Source: Lampris incognitus (lineage: Eukaryota; Chordata; Actinopteri; Lampriformes; Lampridae). From it: a DNA stretch of 64,000 bases. The notes under the pieces were generated by a model. The model ran no database searches and had not been told where the DNA came from. It saw only the letters and a program-made list of their open reading frames with translations. Below are positions 32,561 to 45,900 of this stretch, piece after piece. The position numbers were made by a program, and so were the translations under genes. The stretch covers positions 34,040,434 through 34,104,433 of the forward strand of contig NC_079222.1 in the NCBI RefSeq assembly GCF_029633865.1, in the 5' to 3' direction. The stretch's first letter is position 1; each line of letters opens with the position of its first letter.

Positions 32561-32932
32561 TATCTGAAACTGTGCTTCAAATGCATTAAAATTCAAAACT
32601 TAACGACAAATAAAATATAGCACATTTTGATTGACCATGTTTGTCAAAACGTGTTCATCTTTCACACATTTAGGAAAATTGGAGCCAATTATCTATTTCC
32701 ATATTTCCATTGCTAATCTTGCAGTATTGGTCCTAAATACTTACTGGGCTCAAAATATTGTATAAATAATAATAATAATATATAAACAACAACAGGCTCT
32801 CGATAATTTCTGTGGGATTTTGCTTATTTCGTGTTTTGAAACCTGCAAATTTGTTTGAGCACGCTCACGTAAGGGCGATTCAACGGCTCTCAACAGATTG
32901 AAAAAGTATTACAATGTTACACAACACCCTTC
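32561..32932. other. AT-rich intergenic
   Basis: Includes a short (AAT)n at about 32768-32782. Nothing else recognised. Confidence 0.45.
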
Positions 32933-32945
32933 AAAAGGCAATAGT

Positions 32946-33355
32946 GGAGAGTGTGTGGAGCAGTTCAAGTGGACCATGCCGACATATTTTGGTTGTGTCC
33001 ACATGTTCAATCTTGATGCCTATCTCGTGAGAAATTGCTTGGTAAAGAGACTGTCACCAAATATTGGCTGCAGAGAAATCCTCCGAATATGGACCTTTTT
33101 AATTTCGCCTACAGAAAGACAAAGGGCAAAAATACTGGAAAAATGGGAATCTCATTTAAAGGAAACTTGTTGATTAGGGATTTCCCCCCCCCCCTCTCTT
33201 CTTTCTCATTAGGGCAACATTGCTGAAATCCATGTGCTGAAATCCACCTGTACCTGTATATCTGTCGTGCTGATGATAACAAGCAATGCCTCTTGTTGTG
33301 TATTTTATTTGTTTGTATTTTAAAATACAGTGCTGTTAAAAATAAAAAGTGGAAA
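32946..33355 (+). mobile_element. 5'-truncated L1-Tx1 insertion with 13-bp target duplication
   Basis: Encodes only the extreme ORF2 C-terminus (HVQSLMPIS-type region, LLGKETVTKYWLQRNPPNMD) and a 3' UTR ending AAATACAGTGCTGTTAAAAA. It is flanked by AAAAGGCAATAGT at 32933-32945 and 33356-33368, a perfect direct duplication. It lies about 130 bp upstream of the mob1b promoter region. Confidence 0.75.
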
Positions 33356-33479
33356 AAAAGGCAATAGTCATTTGAGATAGGTTCGCCGTGAAACAACGTA
33401 GATCTGTTCAGTATGGCCTACCAATCGTTTTAATAATTGGGAATGGGGCTTAGGTGTTGCGTAAATTTAGCAGCGTGCA

Positions 33480-33897
33480 TTATTAATTGATTAGGCCTCA
33501 CGGTTTTTCAGGCGCGCCGTTTGCGTTGACGTAATCAGAACGTCTATCCGTTAATATCCAACAGATGGCGGCAAAGAGCCGAGCTGCCGGTAGGCTGCCA
33601 CATAAAGTAGACGAAGAAGAAGAAGAAGCAGAAGCAGAAGAAGAAACAGCGCATTCTGTGCGCTGTTCCTCAGCGTGTGGCGGACGAGCTGGTTTATTTG
33701 CTCGAATTTGTCTGTTTTTTGCCGAGGCGTCTGAAAGAGAAACGCGGATTTGGCTTTACTGTTTTTTTATTATTATTACGGAGCAATCTACAGCAGCGAG
33801 GGCGCCCGGAGTTGGGAAAACCACCTCGTCGGTCTTGCTCCACTTTGCTATATCTCTCGGACTTTTTTCCTCTTCCCTCCCTGCGGGCTGAAGAAAC
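33480..33897 (+). promoter_or_regulatory. mob1b: mob1b promoter and 5' leader
   Basis: CpG content rises here. A CRE-like TTGACGTAATC lies at about 33526, and AGATGGCGGC (33563-33572) fits a YY1-type initiator found near the start of many housekeeping genes. No TATA box is obvious. If transcription starts upstream of 33565, the leader contains a 108-codon upstream ORF (33565-33891) that stops 6 bp before the mob1b ATG and includes an acidic GAA-repeat run. The actual start site is not determinable from sequence. Confidence 0.5.
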
Positions 33898-33911
33898 ATG
33901 AGCTTCCTTTT
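33898..33911 (+). CDS. mob1b: mob1b coding exon 1 (MSFL + 2 nt)
   Basis: ATGAGCTTCCTTTT followed by GTGAGT. Only 14 coding bases; joined to exon 2 it gives MSFLFGNRSS, the conserved MOB1 N-terminus (MSFLFGSRSS in mammals). The alternative ATG in intron 1 at 45068, directly in front of exon 2, is rejected because it would have to read through the CTCTCAG acceptor. Confidence 0.93.
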
Positions 33912-36900
33912 GTGAGTTTCTGAAGTGAGCTCGTTGTGACGAGCGCACGCTTCGTGCAATTGCTGTCGTTATGTGTGTTTGCGAGAATTGGCTGTGGCAC
34001 GCAGTACGCTAACGCTAGTTAGTAGCCGACGATAGCTTAGTTGCGGGGACGGACCACTTCCTGGAATTGCCAACGATGCCATATATGATGCGTGTCGCTC
34101 GTCCATAGATCGCACCCGCATCGAGCGGTGTTTACGTTAACGATCTAAGAACGGCCACTACCCGTATTCGGCCGGTAAACCCCAGCGCTTTTCGGATTAA
34201 CGTGATGGTGAAACGAAAAGGGGGAGGCGTGTGATGTGTAGTCTGGCCTTGCTGTTTTCTGGGTATGAGCGGTTTGTTTACGCAAGCTACCTACACCAAG
34301 TTGAACGCGACCCGCCGTGGCCCAGTATGGCATCGAGCAAGGTTACCCGGCGTGTTTGCTGCGTCTGAATGAAGTCCGGTTCGGGGTGGTGACGGGGCAT
34401 TACGGCGGAATGCGCCCTCCCTTGAGGATCCTAGCGCAAGGTGACGCAGAGAGACCTGCGCAAAAACGCCAATAGGACCCACGGATGAAGGGACACTTGG
34501 AAAGACTGTTGTAGAAATTGTCCCCGCCTTAGATTTTGACGGTATTGTTCATTTCCAAAAGTGATTTTTTTTTTTAGATTTGGATTTCTCAACCCGGTCC
34601 TCAAGGACCCCCTATCCTGCATATTTTCTTTGCAACCCTGGATAGGTACCTGTTTGTAGTTATTCAGCCAATCAGCAATGAATTTTGTCAGACGTTGCAC
34701 ACCTTGCATAATTAAGTGCTGCGAGATGATTGGTCAAGTAAGTACAAGCAGGGCTACCTATGCAGGGTTACAATGAAAATTTGCAGGATAGGGGTTCCTT
34801 GAGGACTGGGTTGAGAAACACTGGATTAGACTTATTGGATCCAGTTGGATGAGCTAGATACCAATCAGCGTCTTAGTACTTCCAGCCCCAAGGTGTGAGG
34901 GTCTGCTGACAGTTTTGACCAGTTTCGGTTTGTAATTGTTTTAAAGTTAAGGGGACCAAACCACATGTCTAACGAGAACGGTCACTGAAGGGTAGATGAC
35001 ACAATTTCACTCAACCCCCTTGGTTTGAGGTTCCATGTTTGTTAAGAAAGCCATTGGCAGATGGAATGGAGAAGTGGGCGGAGTTATAGTGGTGGTGGGG
35101 GGTCCTCAGCACAACTGCATTTAAAGAATATGGTTCCTTGGAAAAAAAGACTACATAAAAACTTCAGGAGACAAGGCAGCGATGAGCATTGCATTGGTGC
35201 ATTGGTGGAGCTTTGTAGCTAGATACATTATTCCAAGATAATTCAGCAGCGATTTTTCTTTTTCTTTATTTTTTTTGTGTTGATAAAGAATCGCATTTAT
35301 ATATCAGTACAAGAGAAAGAGTAACATGATTCCAGGGGTTAACAGTGCAAAGTGTAATAATATATACACAAAGGAAAGAAGGTAAAAGAAATGCCATAAA
35401 TTAATTTACCTATCTTATAGAGCATGCAAATATTCTGGGTCTTTGGTGCCTTTTGATTCTGTTTCTTATCCAGGCTACTGTAATAATGTGTAATTTCATC
35501 AAGATTTTTTTTCCCCAACAATTTATTTTTATGTATATAGAATTTTTCAAAAAATTCTAAACTGTTGACTATGTAGACATTCTTTTCCATTATATTATTT
35601 GAGAAATAAGTCAATATCACTACCATATAGTATAACTGTTTGTCCAGTTTTGCTAGATAAAAAAGTTTTTCACATTATTCCAATATTTTATAATAGATAC
35701 AATAGAAAAATAAATTACATATTCATTACTTGTTTAGACTTCAGATTACAAAAATAGTCAATATCCAGTTTAAACATGTCCAAATGTGCTTTACTTGATA
35801 TAGTCTATACAATATTTTAAATGAAACCCCTTTCGCCTTATTGTTAGTACATTATTCATCTGTTATTCACCATGCCATTTCCAAGTTCAAATCACCAAAA
35901 ATAGATAAGCAGAAGGATCTAATTGGGGAAATATTATCTCCTAAAATTACGTTTATTTCCAGCGATGTCCAAATTACCAATGATAATGTTTCTTCCAGTC
36001 CATTAATAGCATTGTGTCATCAAGAGTTTTTCAGTGTCTGTAGAACCCCAACCTTCGGAAGGGCACCAAAAACCATGCCATATTTTTTGGGTGTTATAGG
36101 GAATATAAACATATTCATAAATTCAACATAGGACAGTAGTGAGCCGTCTTTATTTAAAAGCACCCTGCCTAAAATAATGTTGAAGCATCAATGAGCTTTA
36201 TCATTTGATATGTGGTTTGGTCCACTTAGTTTTAATGGTAATTAAAAATCAAAAATGGTCAATACTTATTAGGCCATCGTAGCTTGTGGTTAAGATAGTA
36301 AGACGCTGAGTGGCATCTAGCTCATACAACCGAATGCGACAGGTCTAATTCATGTATTAAAAAAGTATCTTTGCAAATCAGTGATTTCATTAAAAAGTAT
36401 AGCAGCAAGTGGCAAGGAAAGGGCCCATGCACCTTAAAAGCTCTCACACATAAACTGTGTGATCCATCTGACATATTTCATGGATCCTGATACTTTTAGG
36501 AGAGAGGATTTAAACGTATAGGTAGGTGTTTTTCCTGCTAGGATTGAGGCACAGCCACAGCTCCATTAGTGCCCGCTTTGTTAGCTGTAGGGTCATCAGC
36601 CACGGACCACTACTCATTGATGTTTTGCCCCTTATACTGGAACATCTCATGGTGGTGGGGCAGTGAACAGGGACGTCTCCCTGGCAACCCCTACAGCTAA
36701 CCTTCAGGAGTTGCTCACTTCCAATGCCTTGTCCTGTCTTCTAGGCCAGAGCCAAAAGCTTGCCTTGTCCACCTCCTCTGATACCTCCCTGGTTGCCTGT
36801 GCAGTCTGGCTCCCCGTAGCCCCAAGTCCTTGAGCGGGCACATTGTTATAAAAATACTTGTTACCCCTTTTTTCCCCCAATTGTATCCGGCCAATTACCC

Positions 36901-39900
36901 GACTCTTCCGAGCCTGTCCCAGTCGCTGCTCCACCCCCTCTGCTGATCCAGGGAGGGCTGCAGACCTCCTCCGATACATGTGGGGTCGCCAGCCACTTCT
37001 TTTCACCTGACAGTGAAGGGTTTCACCAGGGGGACGTAGCACGTGGGACGATTCACGCTATGCCCCCCAGTCCCCCCCCCCCTGAACAGGTGCCCCGACC
37101 AACCAGGGTAGGCGCTAGTGCAGTGACCATGACACATACCCACCTGCAGACACAGCCAATTGTGTCTGCAAGGATGCCCGACCAAGCTGGAGGTAAAACA
37201 GGAATAACACGGGGATTCGAACCAGCAATCCTCGTGTTGGTAGGCAATGGAATAGACCGCTACGCTACCCAGACGCCTTGTTGAGTCTCTGCACTTCGCG
37301 ACCAGGTCCGCATATTTTGCCTTCTTCCTTTCGTGGGCTCCCTCCAAACCACTGCTCCTTAGGGCTGTGCAATATGGCGATCTAAATAAATTGTGCTGAC
37401 AGAAAAACATCTACTGATTCATATGATGCTCTGTCGTTTATTTCGTTGTTTCGTAAATCACGCTCTTTTACAACAATATTTTTTTCATTTGGAGTCTGTC
37501 CATCTTTTGTGTGGCTGACGTTAATAAATTTCTCTTACTGGCTTTTTACTTGCGATGTTTTTATTGCACTTACAGTAACATAATTAGTGTCGTCGTCAAC
37601 TCTCCGACTCTCCACCGCTGTGTGGTGTCTCCTCCGCTCCGCTGAGCTTGGTGTGTGGAGGGGCTCAGCCCCATCCGTGGGGAAACAGAGCGGAGGAGCG
37701 GAGACAAGAAACTAACGTGACCATAAATGACAGCAAAACGCTGTAGAGACTTTATTTATGTTATCCACCTGATTTATGTGCAGTTATTTCAGCTCAGTGT
37801 GAGAGTGTCTACTGTGTTTTGCTGTCATTTCTGGTCGTGCTGCTCTCCTCTGCTCTCTGTGGTTCAGTGAGGGTGGAGCTGCCCCTCCACACATGCGCAG
37901 TATGTACACATACTTGGAGGCGGGGGGCACGGACCAGAAACTATTTATTTTATTGAATTTGCAGAAAATGTGATCGGTATTGCTATTGAGATATGAAATG
38001 ACCTATATGGGGATACGAGATTTTGGTCATATCGCACAGCCCAGTTCAACCAGCAGTGCTGATTTTCTAGCTGTGGTCCACAGCACCATGTCTGGCCACA
38101 ATATGGTGCTGCAGATTTTCCCTGGAAAATTAAGCTGCCTGTCCAGGTTCACTTCCATTCTCCACTCCAACCCTGGTGTCAGGAGCTTAGGTGCTGGTCT
38201 CTTTTTGGTGTTAGCTGCAGACTCCCCCTGCTTGAGAAAGTAGGTCCTCTGTTGGCTCCCTGCTGGACTCTCATTATTTGCCTCATGTCTTCTTTTCTCC
38301 ACCACCTCTGCCTCTACCTCTGCTACGTGTCGCCATCTAAACTGACGCTTTGTCAGTGTGGTTTTTCAACCTGACAGAACATGCTGTACAGAGGCATTGA
38401 TGGTCCCGCAGAGGTCAGAGGTTTATTCTGTACCAAACCACTGATGGAGGTTGCGAGGACAGGATAGGGTGTCATAGGTTGCCCTGATGAGAAAGCCGAG
38501 TTGAGCCTGTGGCAGTTTCCAGACGTCTGCCCAATTGATTGCTCGACTCACGACACCGTCCCAAGTCGTCCAGCGTCCCTGCTGCCCCTGTGCCACAGCC
38601 TTCAATCAATCAGTCAAGTTGCAATTTTTTATAGCGCTTTTCTGTACTCCTCCTGATCAATCCTGGTAGCCTCAGAGACAACAAGGTCCTTCCTCTCCTT
38701 GCTTGATCTGGACCATAGGCTGGGTGGGTCACCCAATCCAAGGCCTGCCCACCCTCTCTGGATCCTGCCCACCACCTCCTGGTGTTGCAGTCTGCTCACC
38801 GCCTTCTGCACTTGCCCTCAACCCTCCATTTCCTTCCAATCACCATTCGGACATGCATGTCCTTCACTGCCTCATTGGAGGAGGCCCTTAACTCCATCAC
38901 CAGCCTTACCGTCTCTTGCCTGTACCTGAGGGTGATAGATTTCAGGGGTAGCGGGAGTGAATTCCACCCATACAATCTTGCTGCTGAGAAGCACCCAGGG
39001 AGCCCTAGGTATTTGCGAGTGAATGAGTTGGCTTTGGTGTCCATCATGCTTACAGCTGATGAGGCGACTTCATACAGCTTTAGAGGCGACACTATCATTG
39101 GGTACAGATTGACGTGAAAACGCCACACCTTGTACTTTCCAGGTAGCTGGCTTGAGTCAATCTTTGACAAGCTTGCTGAAAACTACTGAAAGATGGTTTT
39201 CTTGCTTTCCTTGTCTGAGAGATTGGATGTATATTGCCTTCCCAGACGTCGGGTGGGTTGGTCTTTGATGCGGGGGATGTTTTCCCCTGTGGTGAAGGTG
39301 GCCATACCATTCCTGTCCCCTTTCTGGAAGAAAATACTCCTTGACATGTGTGGCTTGAGTTTCATCCTCACCCAGGTGGTCAGCTTGCCTAGCCTCTCCA
39401 GGAGCCTGGACATGCATGGTGCAGTCCATAGTAGGCAAGTGATGTCATCCATATATCTCCTTAGTGGGGGAAGCCTCCGGCCTACAGGCAGCTGGAATCC
39501 ACCCACCACCTGCTTTGCTCCAATCGGGATGACTTCAAATGCTGCTACGAAGAGGATGAGAAAGATGGAGCATTCCATTGGAATCCCTACTTCCAGCCCC
39601 TTCCAGCCAGTGGTGAAATTTTGTAGTGCGATGCACATGTGCATATCCTGGAAGTAGCTCATAACAATGGCCATGATGTTGTCTGGGATGTAGTTGAAGT
39701 CTAGTGCAAAGGAAATGAGCTGGTGTACTGAACCGTCCGCATTGGCTAGGTCTAGCCATACGATGTGCAGATCTTTTTCTCCCTCTTAGCAGTCTGGATC
39801 TCTTGGCAAATCATTGAGGCATGTGCCACACAGCCTGAGAAACTTGGGACCCCGGCCTTCTGGCAGCTGGTGTCGATATAGCCGTTCACCATCAAATAGG

Positions 39901-42900
39901 TGGTCATCCTTCTTGCCATCACAGAGAAGAAAATCTTCACCTCAATGTTGAGTAGGGCTATGCTCCCGAATTGGTCAAAGGTCATGGAGTTGTGCATTCT
40001 AAAAGGACCTGTGCAATAGACACTGCAGTTGTTCCTCCATTGCAGTGACGAGGACCATCTAGTCATCCTGTAGGGATCGATTTCTGTGGGTGCGAAGACG
40101 GCTGGTTAGTCCAATCCATGCCCTGAATGTTCTTTGGCAGTGTGGGCATTGGATAGTGGAAGTAGCTGGAGGGTTGCTGTCACGGTCTTTCCTGGCTTGC
40201 CTGCGGCTCAGTGCTGCAGCAATCCTGGCGGCCTCACATTTGTTTGCACCATTTCGGACAGCCGCACGCCACTCTCCTCTGTTCAGAGCTTTCTGTTCCC
40301 ACATGTCGTAGTTGATGGTGAAAGCCTTTAATGAAACCTTCAAGGTGTCTGAAGCGCTTTTTTGTCTATTAACAACTCTTATAGCGTTGAATTACTTGTG
40401 AAAAAGTGCAGCATCAGCAGTAATGTGGACGTTGTACCGGACCGTTTTGGTGAAGAGGGAGCGTAGCCAGAAGGCAAAGCTCTCAATTTACCAGTCAATG
40501 TTCGGTCCAACCCTCACCTATGGTCATGAACTTTGGGTTGTGACCGAAAGGGTGAAATTGCAGATGCAAGCGGCTGAAATGAGTTTCCTCCGTAGGGTGT
40601 CTGGGCTCAGCCTTAGAGATAGTGAGGAACTCGGAGTAGAGCCGCTGCTCCTTCGTGTCGACAGGAGCCAGTTGAGGTGGTTCGGGCATCTGATTAGGAT
40701 GCTTTCTGGGCGCCTGCTTGGGTATGTCCAACAGGGAGGAGACCCTGGGGTAGACCCAGAACTCACTGGAGGGACTTCATGTCCAATCTGGCCTGGGAAC
40801 GTGTTGGGATTCCCCAGGAGGAGATGGAGGGCATTGCTGGGGAGAGGGACATCCGGAGTGCCCTACTTAGCTTGCTGCCACCGCGACCCGACCCCGGAGA
40901 AGCGGCTGATGATCAGATGAGATGAGATAATGTTGAATTATCTCTGCAGAGAAAGGATGGCAAAGTTGTAGGTGTTAACTGTGTCTGTATGGCCAACAGA
41001 GAGAAGTGCTGCAGTCATACAGCAGCACTATTTTACAAGGTAAAAAGATGCTGTGACCCATGGCTTCACAGGCATGGGCTGCACTGCCAAAAGTGTGTGC
41101 CTGGAACCAATCTACCCAGAAAAATGTAGTGCCAGACACTGTTGAAAACATTGAAGGGCCAGACCATGGACCTAGGCAAAGTACGAAAATTACATCTACA
41201 GTATTTGAGACAAATGCAGATGCAGATCCCCTGAGATGGCTGACTTAGAAAAAACAAACAATAATATTAAATTGAAATGAATAATACCTGGAACCATTTT
41301 ACATCATGTGTTTACTGCGCAGCCACAGGAAATGCAAATATAAATGAACTTCCCACAGATCATGCAATGTAGTTTTTGAAAGATATGTCAAATTTCAGAA
41401 AGATGAGAGAGAGAGAGAAAATAGAAACAAACACAAAGGGCCAGAAATGTCAATTTTGACTAGACCAAATAAAAATTACAGCCACCAGTAGCGAGGCAAT
41501 TGAAAGTGCCAAAAAGAAAAAAAAAGAAAAAAAGCAGACCCAAGAAACTGGGTGGAAAGAAAACTGAACTGAGAGTTTGTTGGAAGCACAGCCACTAGGT
41601 ACGGTCAAACATCTGAGCCTTTGGCTAGAAGATGTTCTGAGAAGACCACGGGGTAAACTGGAGACGTCAGGTTCAGCACATGATCTGTTGACTATTAAAG
41701 GCTCAAGAGATCTTCTTTTCGGGGTGGTGGGTTACCAGATGATACCCCCCGAGGAAAGACAGAAAAACAGAGAGAGAAAAAAAATGCACTTACATATTCA
41801 AACAGGATAATATAACATATTTAAACCAAAAACAATCACATGAAACAAAACATTTGGACAGCATTTTAATCAGAATCTCTTGATAAATTGTAAATATCAT
41901 GGAGGCAACGACTTAAACCTATGGTAATTCCCAGAAAAATTGAATTAAACTTACACGATGATGTTCATATCCCAATGTCCCATATGCACTACAGTGTATG
42001 GGTGTTCTTTTGTTGGTTTACCATCCTGAAAGTGTATTCCACACACCTTGAGAGTGGTATAGAATAATGAGGATGAGTAACTAATACCACATAACTCACA
42101 AAATGTTCCCCATTACGTTACAGTAAATTGTATTTCATGTCATAGAAATTGCTTTGCACCAATCAACTTAAAACCCACATGTGAAAATGCCACCCAAATC
42201 TTGATATCACGCAGCCATGTGAAATGTAATAATAACCTTTAATTCCAAATGAGTGAAGAAATAATGTTACGCTTTTGTAAAGGTTGGGTCAATTTTCCAA
42301 ATTAACTAGGCTAATTGATGACAAACTGGCATAAAAAGTAGACATTATTGACTGCCTGCCAAGTAACAGTGAAGTTGTCCATGGATAAAAAAAAAAAACA
42401 AACATGCCCTGTGATGGCCTGGTGGCCTGTCCAGGGTGTCTTCCCACCTGTTGCCCAATGACTGCTGGGATAGGCTCCAGCATCCCCTTGACCCTGAGAG
42501 CAGGATAAATGGTTTGGATAATGGATGGATGGACTCCTACTAATCAAAGGGCTGCCGGACACCATTGTACGTATTCTGTTTGTGATGCCGACCGAGTAAT
42601 GTTTACTTTGTGGTCATTAGGTTGCCCAAGTTTGAGCAACTAAAGTTATATTTACCAATGTTGCCACCGTTAGTAGATTGATTTAATTTATTCCCTGCAA
42701 CCAGCGCAGCCCCTAGACGTCTTGTTAGCCCACTTAACGTTAGCTAGCTAAGCAGTCTTAAGCTAGCTGACTTTAATTGTTCACCATGTTAGGCGAGGCA
42801 GACGCGTGCTGCTAGCATGATGCTAGTCGTTGTGAGATGAGTAGAGATTGACTACTGTTAACCAAAACCTACCGTGCTGTTGTTATTGGGAGCAAAAATC

Positions 42901-45900
42901 AATGTTTGTTATTATACTTCAGCCACTTCACACAATGATATTTTGCATTTGTCCTTACTGGGTTTTGTTTAAATGTACATATTCCTCTCAGGTCATAATT
43001 ACTTTCCCTCAACTGGAACAACCCCTGGATACTGTCATTCATATCACGATAAAGATGCATATCACGATATAGGTCATTCATATCACGATAACGATTCATA
43101 TCACAATATAGGTCATTCATATCAGGGTATAGGTCATCATATCACGATAATGATTCATATCACGATATAAGTCATTCATATCACGATAACGATACATATC
43201 ACAATATAGCCCATTTTCTGTAAATTTAATGAATAAATAGTTTATATAAAATGATCACATGGAAAGGCCTATCTCTTATTACATTTTTAATTATATACCT
43301 GACAAATAAAAGGTACTTACTCATATTTGATTATTTTTCTCCTTATATTTAAGAACTTTTGCGCAAGTTTTCGATTAAGCATGTCACAAAATATAAAATA
43401 TTTCTTCCTCTAGTTTGGCCCGAAACTCTGATATAAACGAGGCAACTGAAGTGAAGTGTTTCCGTCTTGGCATTGTGTACCTTGGGTTGAGTGTTCGCAC
43501 CGACTCACATAACCCCCGTTTCTCAAACCGTGTAAATTGGGGCCATGTTTTTGCAGGTGTAAGTTGCAATGGCAGTCGTTCTCTCCTTCCATCTTCGTGA
43601 TTCTTTGACATATGGTGTGCCGCGGGCAAAAGCGTCTTGCAACATCTGAGTCCGGGGTTTGTTTTGAGCACTCAACTGTGCTTTGCGGCTCTCATCTGTA
43701 GACCCTCGCCGTACTGTTTGACATGATTCTTGCGTAGGTGGTAAAAGATTCTTGCGTGGGTGGTAAAAGAGGCGATTGGGGTTTAAGTCTGTTGTGGGGA
43801 CCAGTGTGCAGCATATTTTGCAAAGTACGGTTTTCTGGTCTGTGTCAAGACTTTTCATACCCAAAGCACGTCCATATGACAGAAGTAGCCCCTCTTAGGT
43901 ACAAGCTCCTGTTTGGTCGGAGTCCTTCTGTTCGGAATTACCCCGTTCTGCGTTACATTCACAGCCCTCCATGTTTGTTTGTATTGCCTTCATGCAAATT
44001 TCCTGCCTGCGTCCCTGCTGTGCAAAGAGCGGAAAGGGTTGTCCATTCATTCATTCATCATTAGCTGCTCCCCCGGGGTCGGGTCGCAGTGGCAGCAAGC
44101 TAAGTAGGACACTCCAGACGTCCCTCTCCCCAGCAACGCCCTCCAGCTCCTGGGAGATTCTAAGGCGTTCCCGGGCCAGATTGGCCATGTAGTCCCTCCA
44201 GCGAGTTCTGGGTCTACCCCGGGGTCTCCTCCCAGTCGGCCATGCCCGGTAAACCTCCAAAGGAAGGCGCCCACGAGGCATCCTAATCAGATGCTCGAAC
44301 CACCTCAACTGGCTCCTTTCGACGTGAAGGAGCAGCGGCTCTACTCCGAGCTCCCTCCGGATGCCCGAGCTCCTCACCCTATCTCTGAGGCTGAGCCCAG
44401 ACACCCTACGGAGGAAACTAATTTCAGCCGCTTGTATCCGCGATCTCACCCTTTCAGTCACTACCCAAAGCTCATGACCATAGGTGAGAGTTTGAATGAA
44501 GATTGACTGATCAATTGAGAGCTTTGCCTTCCAGCTCAGTTCCTTCTTCACCACAGCAGTCCAGTACAACGTCCGAATTACTGCTGATGCTGCACCAATC
44601 CGCATCATGATCGTCCAAATGACAAAAAATATTGCCATAAGGAGTGTGATTTGTGACACAACACACTAAACAATAGAGCTTAATCTGAAACGATAGATGT
44701 TTTCTATCATTACATGATCTATATCATCATATCGCACAGCCCTACTCTAATCTACTTTAAGCACTCTTTTCAAAAAACATCCTTGTTCTCTCAGCTAAGC
44801 TATGTGTCCAATGGTGGAAATGACATCCCACAAAACTAGTGCAGAGGGTTTTATGGACGACGGTACAGAAGCTTATGCGCAAGCATTCTGGGACATGTAG
44901 GCACTGTGGGAAAGGTTGTCAGCAGAACACGAATTTCTCCATCGATATCGTATGCAGTGAGGGTTTTATTGCTTCAGTCCACTACATTACTCAGCAGTAC
45001 TGATTGCACATGCACAGAAGCATTGGGAATATTCCTTTAACCACACTGTCGTTCTTCCTTTTTCAAATGTCTCTCAGTGGGAATCGCTCGTCCAAGACAT
45101 TCAAACCGAAGAAGAATATTCCAGAGGGTTCCCATCAGTATGAGCTGTTGAAACATGCCGAGGCTACACTTGGAAGCGGTAACCTGCGTATGGCAGTTAT
45201 GCTGCCGGAGGGTGAAGACCTGAATGAGTGGGTCGCAGTAAACAGTAAGGACAAAGTTCTCTCTTCTCCCTTGATGCATGTTTTTCAGTATAAAATCAAT
45301 ACGTATGTGACATCGTTAGTGTGATCACTTCTTTGCACTTTTACTTGCATATCCAATCCCCTTTTGGTTATAAGTGTTTATATGCTTTTCAGTAATCCTA
45401 TTCCTAGAATCTCAGTACATACCAGAATCAGCTGGGGAGTTTTTTTTTTCATTATTGGTAATGAAGAAGTGTAAAGGAAGACGTCTTGGCAATCATTTTA
45501 AGTGCCACTTGCATTCATGCTGTGTTGGCATTGTTGATTTGACATGATGTCAAGATGATCAGGCCACTGGGCCTCACACAAGAGCTGTCTGTTAAGAGAC
45601 ATTGTGTAACTTTTGATTTTTTTTCAAGCTCTGGAGTGTGTTCACAACAAATTCAGACCCCTGCTACGTCAGTACACCTCTTAAATCCACTGGTGTCACC
45701 TCAGATGGTCTGGTGCAACACACATGGACAGTATTGTTGTGATACCAGCAAACCAGACATCATTTTTTTTCTCACAAGAAAAGACGGCGAGAGGCATCCC
45801 GGTAGCGTGGTGGTCTATTCTGTTGCCTAGCAACACGGGGATTGCCGATTTGAATCCCCCATGTTACCTCTGGCTTGGTCGGGCGTCCTTACAGACACAA

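Larger units (their letters stand above)
36560..40030 (-). pseudogene. Retroelement with RT and restriction-like endonuclease (R2-like layout), broken
   Basis: On the minus strand, from high to low coordinates: an RT N-terminal part ([20 protein letters not shown], then [18 protein letters not shown]) and the RT core ([28 protein letters not shown] with a YMDD catalytic motif at about 39449-39460). Next come [20 protein letters not shown] with NLHQWFGTE; an endonuclease-like [17 protein letters not shown]...ALLVEL (PD...E core, about 38040-38140); [13 protein letters not shown]; and finally [14 protein letters not shown] near 36760. PD-(D/E)xK endonucleases mark the R2/R4/Hero-type LINEs. Stops, a SINE (36864-37278) and a MITE (37362-38042) break it. 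Confidence 0.65.

Noticed and set aside
33035-33226. Small host gene upstream of mob1b
   Set aside because: The reading is L1 ORF2 C-terminus within a 13-bp target duplication.
43010-43210. CRISPR array
   Set aside because: Eukaryotic context, units of 12 bp with related spacers; it is a tandem repeat associated with a transposon.
43738-44064. Plus-strand ORF across the hAT relic
   Set aside because: Antisense shadow of the hAT transposase N-terminus and Rex3 tail.
45068-45324. mob1b starting at ATG 45068 (reading [10 protein letters not shown]...)
   Set aside because: The ATG precedes a good CTCTCAG acceptor, and splicing from 33911 gives the exact conserved MSFLFG N-terminus.
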